Shown: positions 34,783-42,139 of the stretch, in pieces
Position numbering within the stretch: position 1 is the stretch's first letter
How the letters are laid out: the number at the start of each line of letters is the position of its first letter
Assembly (NCBI GenBank): GCA_964507405.1
Contig: CAZDPJ010000010.1
Location: 1-42,139, forward strand
Length of the DNA stretch: 42,139 nt
Direction: 5' to 3'
From: UMGS75 sp964507405
GTDB taxonomy: Bacteria; Bacillota_I; Bacilli_A; ML615J-28; CAG-313
Notes under the pieces: model-generated
What the model was told of the DNA's origin: nothing
Database searches by the model: none
The model's input: only the letters and a program-made list of their open reading frames with translations
Translations under genes and position numbers: made by a program

Positions 34783-36250
34783 AGTGTATCAATTCCTTTA
34801 TTTTATTTATATTTTCCTCAATACTAGTACTAGTTAATGTTATATCAGCATATTTTTCATAGATTGATTTTCTTTCTAAGTATAAATTATTTAAAGATTC
34901 ATCATCTTTTGAAAGAAGTCTTGTTCCATTATTTCGTTTTTTAAGTATTGTAAGTGGAATATCTAGATATACTATTATACCATTTTGTGCTAAAATTGTC
35001 ATACTTTTAGAATTTAAAATTGAACCACCACCTAAACTAATGATGGAATTATTGCATTTAGAAAGGTTATTCATTACCTCTTGTTCATATAATCTAAATG
35101 TAGTAATGTCTTGATTATTATTTATGACATCATCAAGTGATTTATTTAAACTACTTAATATCTTATCAGTATCATATACGGGCATATTTAAGGATTTACC
35201 AAGATTTGAAGCAAGCGTTGTTTTTCCAGAAAAAGGCATGCCAATTAATATTATATTTCTTTGCTTATATAAAAGAAGATCTAAAATCTTATTTAAACTT
35301 AAGCTTTTTCTTTTTTGGTTAAAGAATTTATCTACTAGTTTTTCTGTTTCTTCGGCTTGACTAATTAACATGTATAGGCCATTATAATATTTAATATTTT
35401 TATTTAAGCCAAGACAACACCTGGTTGGATTATAGTTTAAATCAATGATGATATCTAAATTATTTAGTTTTGTTATATCAATTAAAGGATCAATTTCAAA
35501 ATTTGGGTATACATTATAACTTGTAATATTTACAATGATATCAGGATTATAGTTATAGATTTCATCAAAACTATATTCATTATTTATAGGATGTCTTGAA
35601 AAAACGGAAATTAATTTAGGATTAAAGGTATTAAGAACAGATACTACCGTATTTTTTGTTCCCCCATTACCAATGATGGCAATTTTTTTATTTTTTAGAT
35701 TAATTTTATAATAATCAATCATATTTTTAAATCCTAAATAATCAGTATTAAAACCATATAATTTATTATTTTTTTTAATTATTGTATTTACGGCTTTTGT
35801 TTCTTTAGCGATATCTGATAATTCTGTACAAATATTATATGCTTCTGTTTTATAGGGATTTGTAACATTAATAAATGTAAAAGGAAGTTTTAATATTTCC
35901 TTAAAATCATCTGTTTCATATAATTCATAGTTTTCATTTCCAAGTAAATGATGAATTGTTTTAGAAAAACTATATGGTAATGATTTACCTACTAAATAAG
36001 AAGTACTAAGTTGGATAACTTTTGATTCATTTATAATTTCTTTATAAATTTTATTTAGATGAATACTATTTGAATAACTATTTGTTTTTTGTAATACTTG
36101 TAATTCCCTATTTTTATCGGTAATTGGTTCATTATTTAGTTTTTTTATAAATCCAATTTGTTTAACAATATTAAATCTTTCATTTAATAATTCCATTATT
36201 TTATTGTCAATATCATTGATTTGATTTCTGTTAAAGTTTTTATTTTTCAT
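34763..36250 (-). CDS. Fused chorismate mutase / shikimate dehydrogenase / shikimate kinase
   Basis: 495 residues. Residues 1-78 are an AroQ-fold chorismate mutase (NRNQINDIDNKIMELLNERF; Arg 8 and Arg 25; DKNRELQVL). Residues about 80-320 are shikimate dehydrogenase: LVGKSLPYSFSKTIHH (two serines for shikimate), NPYK (134 is the catalytic Lys), GFNTDYLGF, and the NADP loop GNGGTKN. Residues about 332-495 are shikimate kinase: Walker A GMPFSGKTT, DTDKIL, LGGGSIL. All three active sites look intact. ATG 36250 is chosen over TTG 36256 because GGTGAT is 5 nt ahead. It covers steps 4, 5 and the first step after chorismate. Overlaps aroC and aroQ. Confidence 0.9.
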   Translation of the reverse strand: MKNKNFNRNQINDIDNKIMELLNERFNIVKQIGFIKKLNNEPITDKNRELQVLQKTNSYSNSIHLNKIYKEIINESKVIQLSTSYLVGKSLPYSFSKTIHHLLGNENYELYETDDFKEILKLPFTFINVTNPYKTEAYNICTELSDIAKETKAVNTIIKKNNKLYGFNTDYLGFKNMIDYYKINLKNKKIAIIGNGGTKNTVVSVLNTFNPKLISVFSRHPINNEYSFDEIYNYNPDIIVNITSYNVYPNFEIDPLIDITKLNNLDIIIDLNYNPTRCCLGLNKNIKYYNGLYMLISQAEETEKLVDKFFNQKRKSLSLNKILDLLLYKQRNIILIGMPFSGKTTLASNLGKSLNMPVYDTDKILSSLNKSLDDVINNNQDITTFRLYEQEVMNNLSKCNNSIISLGGGSILNSKSMTILAQNGIIVYLDIPLTILKKRNNGTRLLSKDDESLNNLYLERKSIYEKYADITLTSTSIEENINKIKELIHYDNFNN

Positions 36251-37310
36251 TTTCAATCACCATATCAAGGAGGGCGTAGTAAGTTAAAGCATTAATTACG
36301 GGGATTACACGATGAATAAAGGTTGCATCATGTCTACCTGAAGTTGTTAGAGAAATATTTTCTTTTGTTTTCATATTAATGGTATTAATTTCTTGTTTAA
36401 TGCTTACCGGTGGTTTGACCGCAACTTTAAAGTTAATGTAATTTCCACTCGTAATTCCACCATTTACACCACCTTGATGATTAGAGCTAAAAGTAATGTT
36501 ATTATTTTTAAATGATAATTCATCTATTGTATCAGTTCCATTAAGTTTGGTAAGGTCAAATCCATCACCAAATTCAATTGCCTTAATGCCGGGAATCGAA
36601 AACATTAGATGGGAAATGATGCTTTCAAAACTATCAAAGAAGGGTTCGCCTAATGAATTAGGAACATTCATAATAAATGTTTCAACAATTCCTCCTATGG
36701 AATTATTTTGTTTTTGGATTTTATTAATTAAATCAAGCATTGCTTTTTTAGCTCTTTCATCAATAACCGGAAAAGAAGAGGCTTCAAGATAATCACTTAC
36801 TAAATCAATATTAGAGTAATCAATTTTTATATCATTGATATTTTTTAATGTTTTAATTCGTGATCTCACCTTAATATTTTTAGAGAAAAGAATTTGTTTA
36901 CAGATTTCACCTAAAATAACTAGTACAACCGTCATTCTACCACTTGAGGCACCACCACCACGATAGTCGTTAGCACATGATGATTTAAGGTATTTAGTTA
37001 AATCAGCATGACCAGGTCTTATTATTCCTTCCACGTATGGAGTACTATCAATATCTTCATTTTTAACAAGAATTGTTAATGGTTCACCAGTCGTATGGTT
37101 ATTAAAATAGCCACTAATGAATTCAAAATTATCATTTTCTCTTCTTTTGGTCGATATTTCATCATCTCCTCTTCTTAGAAGAAGAGCTTTTTTTATATTT
37201 TCAAGATTAAAGGTAAAGTTTGTTGGAAGTCCATCAATAGTTAGACCAATATATGAACTATGGGATTCACCAAAGATGTTTATTCTAATATTCTTTCCAA
37301 AACTGTTCAT
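36240..37310 (-). CDS. aroC: Chorismate synthase
   Basis: 356 residues, normal length. Signatures: GESHSSYIGLTIDGLP at the N-terminus, RPGHADLTKY, DYRGGGASSGRMT (FMN site) and TSGRHDATFIHR near the end. It makes chorismate from EPSP using reduced FMN. It overlaps aroB by 26 bases and the fusion gene by 11. Confidence 0.96.
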   Translation of the reverse strand: MNSFGKNIRINIFGESHSSYIGLTIDGLPTNFTFNLENIKKALLLRRGDDEISTKRRENDNFEFISGYFNNHTTGEPLTILVKNEDIDSTPYVEGIIRPGHADLTKYLKSSCANDYRGGGASSGRMTVVLVILGEICKQILFSKNIKVRSRIKTLKNINDIKIDYSNIDLVSDYLEASSFPVIDERAKKAMLDLINKIQKQNNSIGGIVETFIMNVPNSLGEPFFDSFESIISHLMFSIPGIKAIEFGDGFDLTKLNGTDTIDELSFKNNNITFSSNHQGGVNGGITSGNYINFKVAVKPPVSIKQEINTINMKTKENISLTTSGRHDATFIHRVIPVINALTYYALLDMVIENEK

Positions 37311-38310
37311 TTGTTAAATCCTCCAATTTATATTTTTTGATTGTCGCATGACCAATTTCTTCGATATTTATAAGATTAATATAACCATTATTATATTTTT
37401 TATCAGTTATAATCATCTTTAAATAATCTATTTTTTTAATTTTTTCAGTTAGTAATCCAAATTTTTTTAAAAGTGGAATTAAGGAAACTAAAACTTTTTC
37501 ATTATTTGTTTCTGAAACCATCCCCATAGCTACGGCTTCACCATGAGTGATTAAAAAATTAGAATCACTTTCAATTAAGTGACCAATTGTATGACCAAAG
37601 TTTAGAATTTGTCTATCATAAAGGTCAAATTCATCAAGAGAAGTTATTTCTATTTTCTTTAAAACAGCTTTATAAATGAAATTTGTTAGATTATTTTTTT
37701 CTAAAAACTCATCATAACTTATATTTATTAGTTCTTGGTAGAGTGATTCATCTAGTGTAATCGCAATTTTGATGATTTCACTTATGCCACTTACTAGTTC
37801 TTTTTTAGGTAAAGTCTCTAAAAAGGTTGTATTGATATAAATAGTAGTTGGATGATTAAATAATCCTATTTGATTTTTATACTCATGAAAGTTTATTCCA
37901 CATTTACCACCAATACTAGCATCAACCATTCCAATTAATGAAGTTGGTATATTAATGAATTTAATTCCTCTTTTGTAAGTTCCACTAACAAATCCACTAA
38001 TATCGGTAATTACCCCACCACCAATAGCAATGATAGTATCATTTTTGGTAATATTACTTTCTTGTAAAAGGGTCATTATTTTAATATAACTTTCAATTGA
38101 TTTTGATGATTCTCCAGGAACTAAAACACAGATTCCTTTTAAATTAGGAATACTATTAATGAATTTATTATATAATTTATTGATGTTTTGGTCAGTAATT
38201 ACAAAGTAATTAGTGTTACTATCAAGTTCCTTTAGAATTGAGTCAATAACAGTATTTTCAAAACAGATTTTTACATCATTTGTTTTATATTTACAATTAA
38301 TTATTTTCAT
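37285..38310 (-). CDS. aroB: 3-dehydroquinate synthase
   Basis: 341 residues. NAD site with GGGVITDISGFVSGTYKRG, substrate/metal region SIGGKCGINF, and zinc ligands in FGHTIGH. It closes DAHP to 3-dehydroquinate. It overlaps aroA by 14 bases and aroC by 26, so the operon is translationally coupled. Confidence 0.96.
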   Translation of the reverse strand: MKIINCKYKTNDVKICFENTVIDSILKELDSNTNYFVITDQNINKLYNKFINSIPNLKGICVLVPGESSKSIESYIKIMTLLQESNITKNDTIIAIGGGVITDISGFVSGTYKRGIKFINIPTSLIGMVDASIGGKCGINFHEYKNQIGLFNHPTTIYINTTFLETLPKKELVSGISEIIKIAITLDESLYQELINISYDEFLEKNNLTNFIYKAVLKKIEITSLDEFDLYDRQILNFGHTIGHLIESDSNFLITHGEAVAMGMVSETNNEKVLVSLIPLLKKFGLLTEKIKKIDYLKMIITDKKYNNGYINLINIEEIGHATIKKYKLEDLTNEQFWKEY

Positions 38311-39496
38311 ATTCCCTCCTAAGATTTAAGAAGTCAGTAATGTAGTTTATATATGACTTTGTTGTTGCTTCGATTCCATCAAGTATGATTTCATTTTGAA
38401 AAGTAGAAGATATACTTAAAACCATCATTACTAAACGGTGATCATTGGGAAGTAAAAGATATGATGGATTATTTAAAGAATTAGTTCCGTTAATAATAAT
38501 TGAATTATTTTCCGAAACTAAATTTGAACCTAATTTATTTAAAATATTGATTGTTTCATTTAATCGATCGGTTTCTTTATATTTTAACTTTTCAATGCCT
38601 TCTATTTTACTTACTCCTTTAGTTACTGCCATTAACGCAGCTAGTTCTAAAACTAAGTCTGGGGTATCTTCCATATTTAGATCTACTGGATGTAATCGGG
38701 ATTCGTATGAAGTAATGCTTGTCTCATTAATTTTTAATGTTCCATTCATTTTCTTTAAATATTCAATTATTTTATAATCACCTTGAATAGAATTTTTGGT
38801 TAAATTTTGACAAGTTATGTTGTTTGTTAAAAGTCCCATTACTAAAAAACTTGAAGCTAGTGAATAGTCACCTTCTATATTATAGACAGATACTTTATTT
38901 ATACTATTAATTACATCTTTTGTCATTAAGATATAGGGATTAGATGGTAATTCATTAATAGTAGGCATTATCAAAGTATTTTCTAAATAGCTTTTATACA
39001 TCATAATTCCACTTGCATATTGGGTTGTTTTAGAATTATTTAAAAGAAGTGAATCATTTACTGAGGCAACTTTTATTATTGATTTTTCCTCATTTATTTT
39101 TGTTATATCAAAAGTAATCCCATCATTAGAAGTGTCAAGTAATCTTTTAACCATTCGGCTATCAACTATTACCTTAAAACTTTTAAATAAATAATAACAT
39201 AATGGAATTAAAAATCTAATACTTGAACCACTGTTTTTCGCATCTATTAGGATGTTTGAATCATGTAATGTTGAAGGAGATATTAAAATAGTATTATTTA
39301 CAACTTTAATAAGAGCACCTAAAGATTTTAGTAATTCAATTGTGATTAAAGTATCTTCACATAAATTGGCATTATTAATTGTTATTTCTTTATTGGATAA
39401 TACACCACAAATAATAGCGCGATGAGTGATACTTTTAGAACCAGGTATCTTAACAGTACCTTCAAATTTAGTATTTGGTTTTATTGTTATTTGCAT
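38297..39496 (-). CDS. aroA: 3-phosphoshikimate 1-carboxyvinyltransferase (EPSP synthase)
   Basis: 399 residues, a little short of the usual 425-430. KSITHRAIICGVLS near 20 carries the substrate Lys-Ser-Arg set, NSGSSIRFL near 87 is the NAGT-like motif (with Ser for Ala and Ser for Thr), and YKETDRLNET near 308 is the conserved acidic/Arg region. It joins PEP to shikimate 3-phosphate. First gene of the operon, with GGTGA before ATG 39496. Confidence 0.95.
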   Translation of the reverse strand: MQITIKPNTKFEGTVKIPGSKSITHRAIICGVLSNKEITINNANLCEDTLITIELLKSLGALIKVVNNTILISPSTLHDSNILIDAKNSGSSIRFLIPLCYYLFKSFKVIVDSRMVKRLLDTSNDGITFDITKINEEKSIIKVASVNDSLLLNNSKTTQYASGIMMYKSYLENTLIMPTINELPSNPYILMTKDVINSINKVSVYNIEGDYSLASSFLVMGLLTNNITCQNLTKNSIQGDYKIIEYLKKMNGTLKINETSITSYESRLHPVDLNMEDTPDLVLELAALMAVTKGVSKIEGIEKLKYKETDRLNETINILNKLGSNLVSENNSIIINGTNSLNNPSYLLLPNDHRLVMMVLSISSTFQNEIILDGIEATTKSYINYITDFLNLRREYENN

Positions 39497-39520
39497 AAAA
39501 TCACCTTATATATTAATTAT

Positions 39521-39526
39521 ATTATA
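39521..39526 (-). promoter_or_regulatory. -10 box of the shikimate operon promoter
   Basis: TATAAT on the minus strand, 25 bases upstream of aroA. No good -35 at 17 bp. No T-box or riboswitch was seen in the short leader. Confidence 0.5.
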
Positions 39527-39557
39527 CTACAAAGTGATAAAAAAAGGAAGCGATAGA

Positions 39558-40406
39558 ATGAAAAAAATAATAAAATTTATGATTTTTGGTTTAACTAATG
39601 TAATTCCTGGAGTATGTAGTGCGACTATTGCCTTAATTCTTGGTATTTATGATGAAGTATTAGATTGTATAATTAATGTATTTAATATCAGAAAATGGAA
39701 AGATAATTTATGCTTTTATTTAAGTATTGTAATTGGTTTATTAGTAGGAATTATTTGTTTAAATACTCTTTCCAAAATTTGTCCTTTTATATTGAATATT
39801 TGCTTTTTAGCAATTGTTATTAAATCATATCCATTAAAACTAAATAAAGAATTTAAGTTTTCTTTTTTACCTTTTTTTATTGGCTTTCTAATTGTTATTT
39901 TAGTTAGTATGATTAATTTATATGTCATTGATATTGATTATTCTAAGTTTAATTTAAAGTTCTTTATCTTTATTATTATTAATTCTTGTCTTGTTGCTTT
40001 AGGAATGATTTTACCTGGAATAAGTGGAGCGTTAATGATGGTTAGTTTTGGGCTTTATTTTCCTTTATTAAAGGGAATAAATGATCTTATTTTATTTGTT
40101 ATAAGTAACTGTCCCTTTAATTTAAATAGTTTTGTTTTAGTGATAACTTTTTTTATATGTTTTATAAGTAGTATCATCTTATTTTCTTTAATAATTAAGA
40201 AATTTATCAAAGTAAATAGTATAAAATTTAATAACTTTATTAATGGAATGGTACTTGGTACTATTATTACTTTATTTATTAATTTAATAGATTGTGATTA
40301 TAAATTTATTGATGTGGTAATTGGTATATCGCTATTTATTGTTATTAACTTTCTTCCTAAAAGTAAAAATAAATCTTTGTTGGTTGAAAAAAATGATGTT
40401 TTATGA
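39558..40406 (+). CDS. DUF368 membrane protein (PopT-type polyprenyl-phosphate translocase family)
   Basis: 282 residues, about eight helices. The two signature loops NVIPGVCSATIALILGIYDE and GMILPGISGALMMVSFGLY match the DUF368 family, whose studied members recycle undecaprenyl phosphate across the membrane (established for the family, not shown for this member). Start at ATG 39558 (MKKIIKFMIFGL) after AAAGGAAG; upstream in-frame codons lie within aroA on the other strand. It ends TGA TAA. Confidence 0.85.
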   Translation: MKKIIKFMIFGLTNVIPGVCSATIALILGIYDEVLDCIINVFNIRKWKDNLCFYLSIVIGLLVGIICLNTLSKICPFILNICFLAIVIKSYPLKLNKEFKFSFLPFFIGFLIVILVSMINLYVIDIDYSKFNLKFFIFIIINSCLVALGMILPGISGALMMVSFGLYFPLLKGINDLILFVISNCPFNLNSFVLVITFFICFISSIILFSLIIKKFIKVNSIKFNNFINGMVLGTIITLFINLIDCDYKFIDVVIGISLFIVINFLPKSKNKSLLVEKNDVL

Positions 40407-40427
40407 TAAACTTTATATGGTGATATT

Positions 40428-41312
40428 ATGGATGGATTACTAGTAATTAATAAACCACAAAATATGACTAGTCATGATGTGGTAAATAAAATAAGAAGAT
40501 GTTTTAATACTAAACAAGTAGGCCATTTAGGTACCCTTGATCCACTTGCGACAGGGGTACTGGTAGTTTGTATTGGGAGTGCAACAAAGCTTGTACAGTT
40601 TTTAGAAAATGTTAGAAAAACCTATATTTGTGAGGTAACTATTGGAATAGAAACGAATACTTATGATATTACAGGAGATGTAATTAAAAGAAATGATATT
40701 GTATGTTTAGATGAAATTGTTATTGATGAAGTGTTAAATAGCTTTTTAGGAAAACAAAAACAATATCCTCCTCTTTATTCAGCAATCAAAAAGAATGGAA
40801 AAAAGTTATATGAATATGCAAGGACTAATACTTTTGTTGAAGTTGAAGAACGTGATATTGAAATTTATGATATTAAAAGAATATCAAAAATAGAATACTC
40901 TAATAATCTTGCTAGGTTTAGTTTTATTGTTGATGTATCAAAAGGAACTTATATTAGAAGTATTTGTCATGATTTAGGCGTTAAACTTAATTTGCCGGCT
41001 ACTTTAAGTGCTTTAACAAGAACTAAAAATGGAAGTTTTTTAATTGAAGACAGTTTTACTTTAGAAGATATTGAAAATGGCAAATATGAAATAATACCTA
41101 ATTTAAATGCAATTAGTGATTATCCTAAAATTAATTCTATTGAATTAGTCAATAAAGCAAAACATGGAATGAAAATATCATTTAATGATATAAAAAATGA
41201 ATTAAACTCGCTTGTAGATAAGGTTGCGATTATTTCTGAAAATAATTTAATTGCAATTTACATAAGAGATGATAACCTACATTGTTATAAGGCAGGGCGC
41301 GTATGGTTATAA
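40428..41312 (+). CDS. truB: tRNA pseudouridine(55) synthase
   Basis: 294 residues. GHLGTLDPLATGVLVV contains the catalytic Asp, LLVINKPQNMTSHDVV opens the protein, and KGTYIRSICHDLG is the third signature. It makes pseudouridine 55 in tRNAs. GGTGAT before ATG 40428. It overlaps ribF by 10 bases, the usual truB-ribF pairing of Bacillota. Confidence 0.96.
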   Translation: MDGLLVINKPQNMTSHDVVNKIRRCFNTKQVGHLGTLDPLATGVLVVCIGSATKLVQFLENVRKTYICEVTIGIETNTYDITGDVIKRNDIVCLDEIVIDEVLNSFLGKQKQYPPLYSAIKKNGKKLYEYARTNTFVEVEERDIEIYDIKRISKIEYSNNLARFSFIVDVSKGTYIRSICHDLGVKLNLPATLSALTRTKNGSFLIEDSFTLEDIENGKYEIIPNLNAISDYPKINSIELVNKAKHGMKISFNDIKNELNSLVDKVAIISENNLIAIYIRDDNLHCYKAGRVWL

Positions 41313-42139
41313 TAAAGTATGATGAAACTTTTATTAATAATTTTATTAGTGATATGGTAATTTGTATTGGTGAATTTGATGGATTTCATTTAGGTCATCA
41401 ATCTTTAATTAATAAATTAGAAGAAATTAGTTTAAATAATCATTTAAAAAAAGGAATTATTACATTTGAACCCCATCCTGATTTAATATTGAAAAAGATT
41501 TCTAATAAATCTTTTATTACCCCATTTAATGATAAGGTAAAATTATTTGAATCTCTTAACATTGATTATTTAGTTGTCATTCCTTTTAATATTAAGTTAA
41601 TGAAGACATCGCCAAAAGATTTTGTTATTAATTATTTAATGAAATTAAATGTTAAAGAAGTAGTAGTAGGATATGATTTTACATTTGGTGAAGGTGGAAA
41701 AGGAACTCCCGAAGATATAGAGTTTTATTCTTTAAACAATATTAAAGTAACAGTTATTCCTAAGGTTGAATTTAATGGTGAAAAAATAGGAAGTAGTCTT
41801 ATTTTAGATTTATTGGAAAAGGGAAAAATAGAAGAAGCAAATAAATTACTTGACCACCCTTTTCATATTAAAGGTGAGGTTATTTCTGGAAATAAAATAG
41901 GACGAACAATCAATCTTCCTACCGCAAACATCGTATATAATAAAGATTATGCTAAAATTAAGAGTGGAGTCTACGCGGTAAAAGTTGAATATCAAAAGAA
42001 AAGTTATATTGGACTTGCTAATTTAGGGCATAATCCTAGTTTTAATTTTAGGGATGATTTAAGTTTAGAAATTCATATTTTAGATTTTAATGATGAAATA
42101 TATGGTGAAATGCTTGATGTTTATTTTATTTCCTATATT
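41303..42139 (+). CDS. ribF: Bifunctional riboflavin kinase/FAD synthetase (partial, 3' end off window)
   Basis: 279 codons, open to the window edge; the family is about 310. Translated directly from 41303: MVIIKYDETF, then the FAD synthetase nucleotidyltransferase motif CIGEFDGFHLGHQ near residue 20, VVGYDFTFGEGGKGTPE near 130, and the riboflavin kinase start GRTINLPTANI near 205 with SGVYAVKV and LGHNPSF. It converts riboflavin to FMN and FAD. No stop before 42139. Confidence 0.93.
   Translation, partial: MVIIKYDETFINNFISDMVICIGEFDGFHLGHQSLINKLEEISLNNHLKKGIITFEPHPDLILKKISNKSFITPFNDKVKLFESLNIDYLVVIPFNIKLMKTSPKDFVINYLMKLNVKEVVVGYDFTFGEGGKGTPEDIEFYSLNNIKVTVIPKVEFNGEKIGSSLILDLLEKGKIEEANKLLDHPFHIKGEVISGNKIGRTINLPTANIVYNKDYAKIKSGVYAVKVEYQKKSYIGLANLGHNPSFNFRDDLSLEIHILDFNDEIYGEMLDVYFISYI

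Noticed and set aside
35124..35360. Plus-strand frames inside the shikimate operon (also 36496-36792, 38445-38777)
   Set aside because: They lie fully within well-supported aro genes on the other strand and have no ribosome sites or family features.

Overview
The window comes from a very AT-rich, Gram-positive-type bacterium of the Bacillota/Tenericutes side. Evidence: a PolC-type replicative polymerase, an alanine T-box leader, a tmcAL-mrp neighbourhood, the alaS-ruvX-DUF1292 gene order, a comG-like pilus operon, and strong GGAGG/GGTGA ribosome binding sites. The genetic code is standard. Tryptophan is TGG, and TGA ends the TetR and tmcAL genes, where reading it as Trp would run into the next gene's frame. 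TGA stops are rare (three seen). No rRNA, tRNA, CRISPR array, transposase or phage gene was found. I do not name a genus; an uncultured gut-type Bacilli/Mollicutes-related lineage is a reasonable inference only.

Layout. 1-2.1 kb (minus): a TetR regulator and a frameshifted MATE exporter. 2.2-9.6 kb (plus): an ABC-F ATPase, a small P-loop kinase, PolC and a Bax-inhibitor-like membrane protein. 9.65-13.3 kb: gapA, an orphan 2TM-Nudix protein between two terminators, and an AI-2E/PerM-type transporter. 13.4-18.3 kb: two tandem paralogous membrane proteins with the same six-helix N-terminus and the same C-terminal (possibly YjbR-like) domain. They differ in the middle: zinc ribbons in one, a long repetitive coiled coil in the other. 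A 100-N assembly gap lies in the repeats of the second. 18.35-22.8 kb: T-box, alaS, ruvX and two DUF1292-type genes, one a divergent tandem duplication and one with a Cys/His-rich tail.

22.9-25.9 kb (minus): tmcAL, an Mrp-type ATPase without its CxxC, and an aspartate-tract gene broken by an in-frame stop. 26-33.5 kb (plus): a small unknown, a polytopic LuxR-type regulator, a duplicated terminator/leader segment, then a compact type IV pilus/competence-like operon (four pilin-like minor proteins, one unknown, GspF, GspE, a major pilin). 33.6-39.5 kb (minus): a complete shikimate pathway operon, aroA-aroB-aroC-[chorismate mutase/aroE/aroK fusion]-aroQ-DAHP synthase, with nearly all genes overlapping. 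39.5-42.1 kb (plus): DUF368 membrane protein, truB and ribF (ribF runs off the window).

The parts most worth a second look are the paired six-helix membrane proteins at 13.4-18.3 kb, the 2TM-Nudix orphan, the duplicated terminator/leader ahead of the pilus operon, and the broken poly-Asp gene whose downstream half is open in the same frame.
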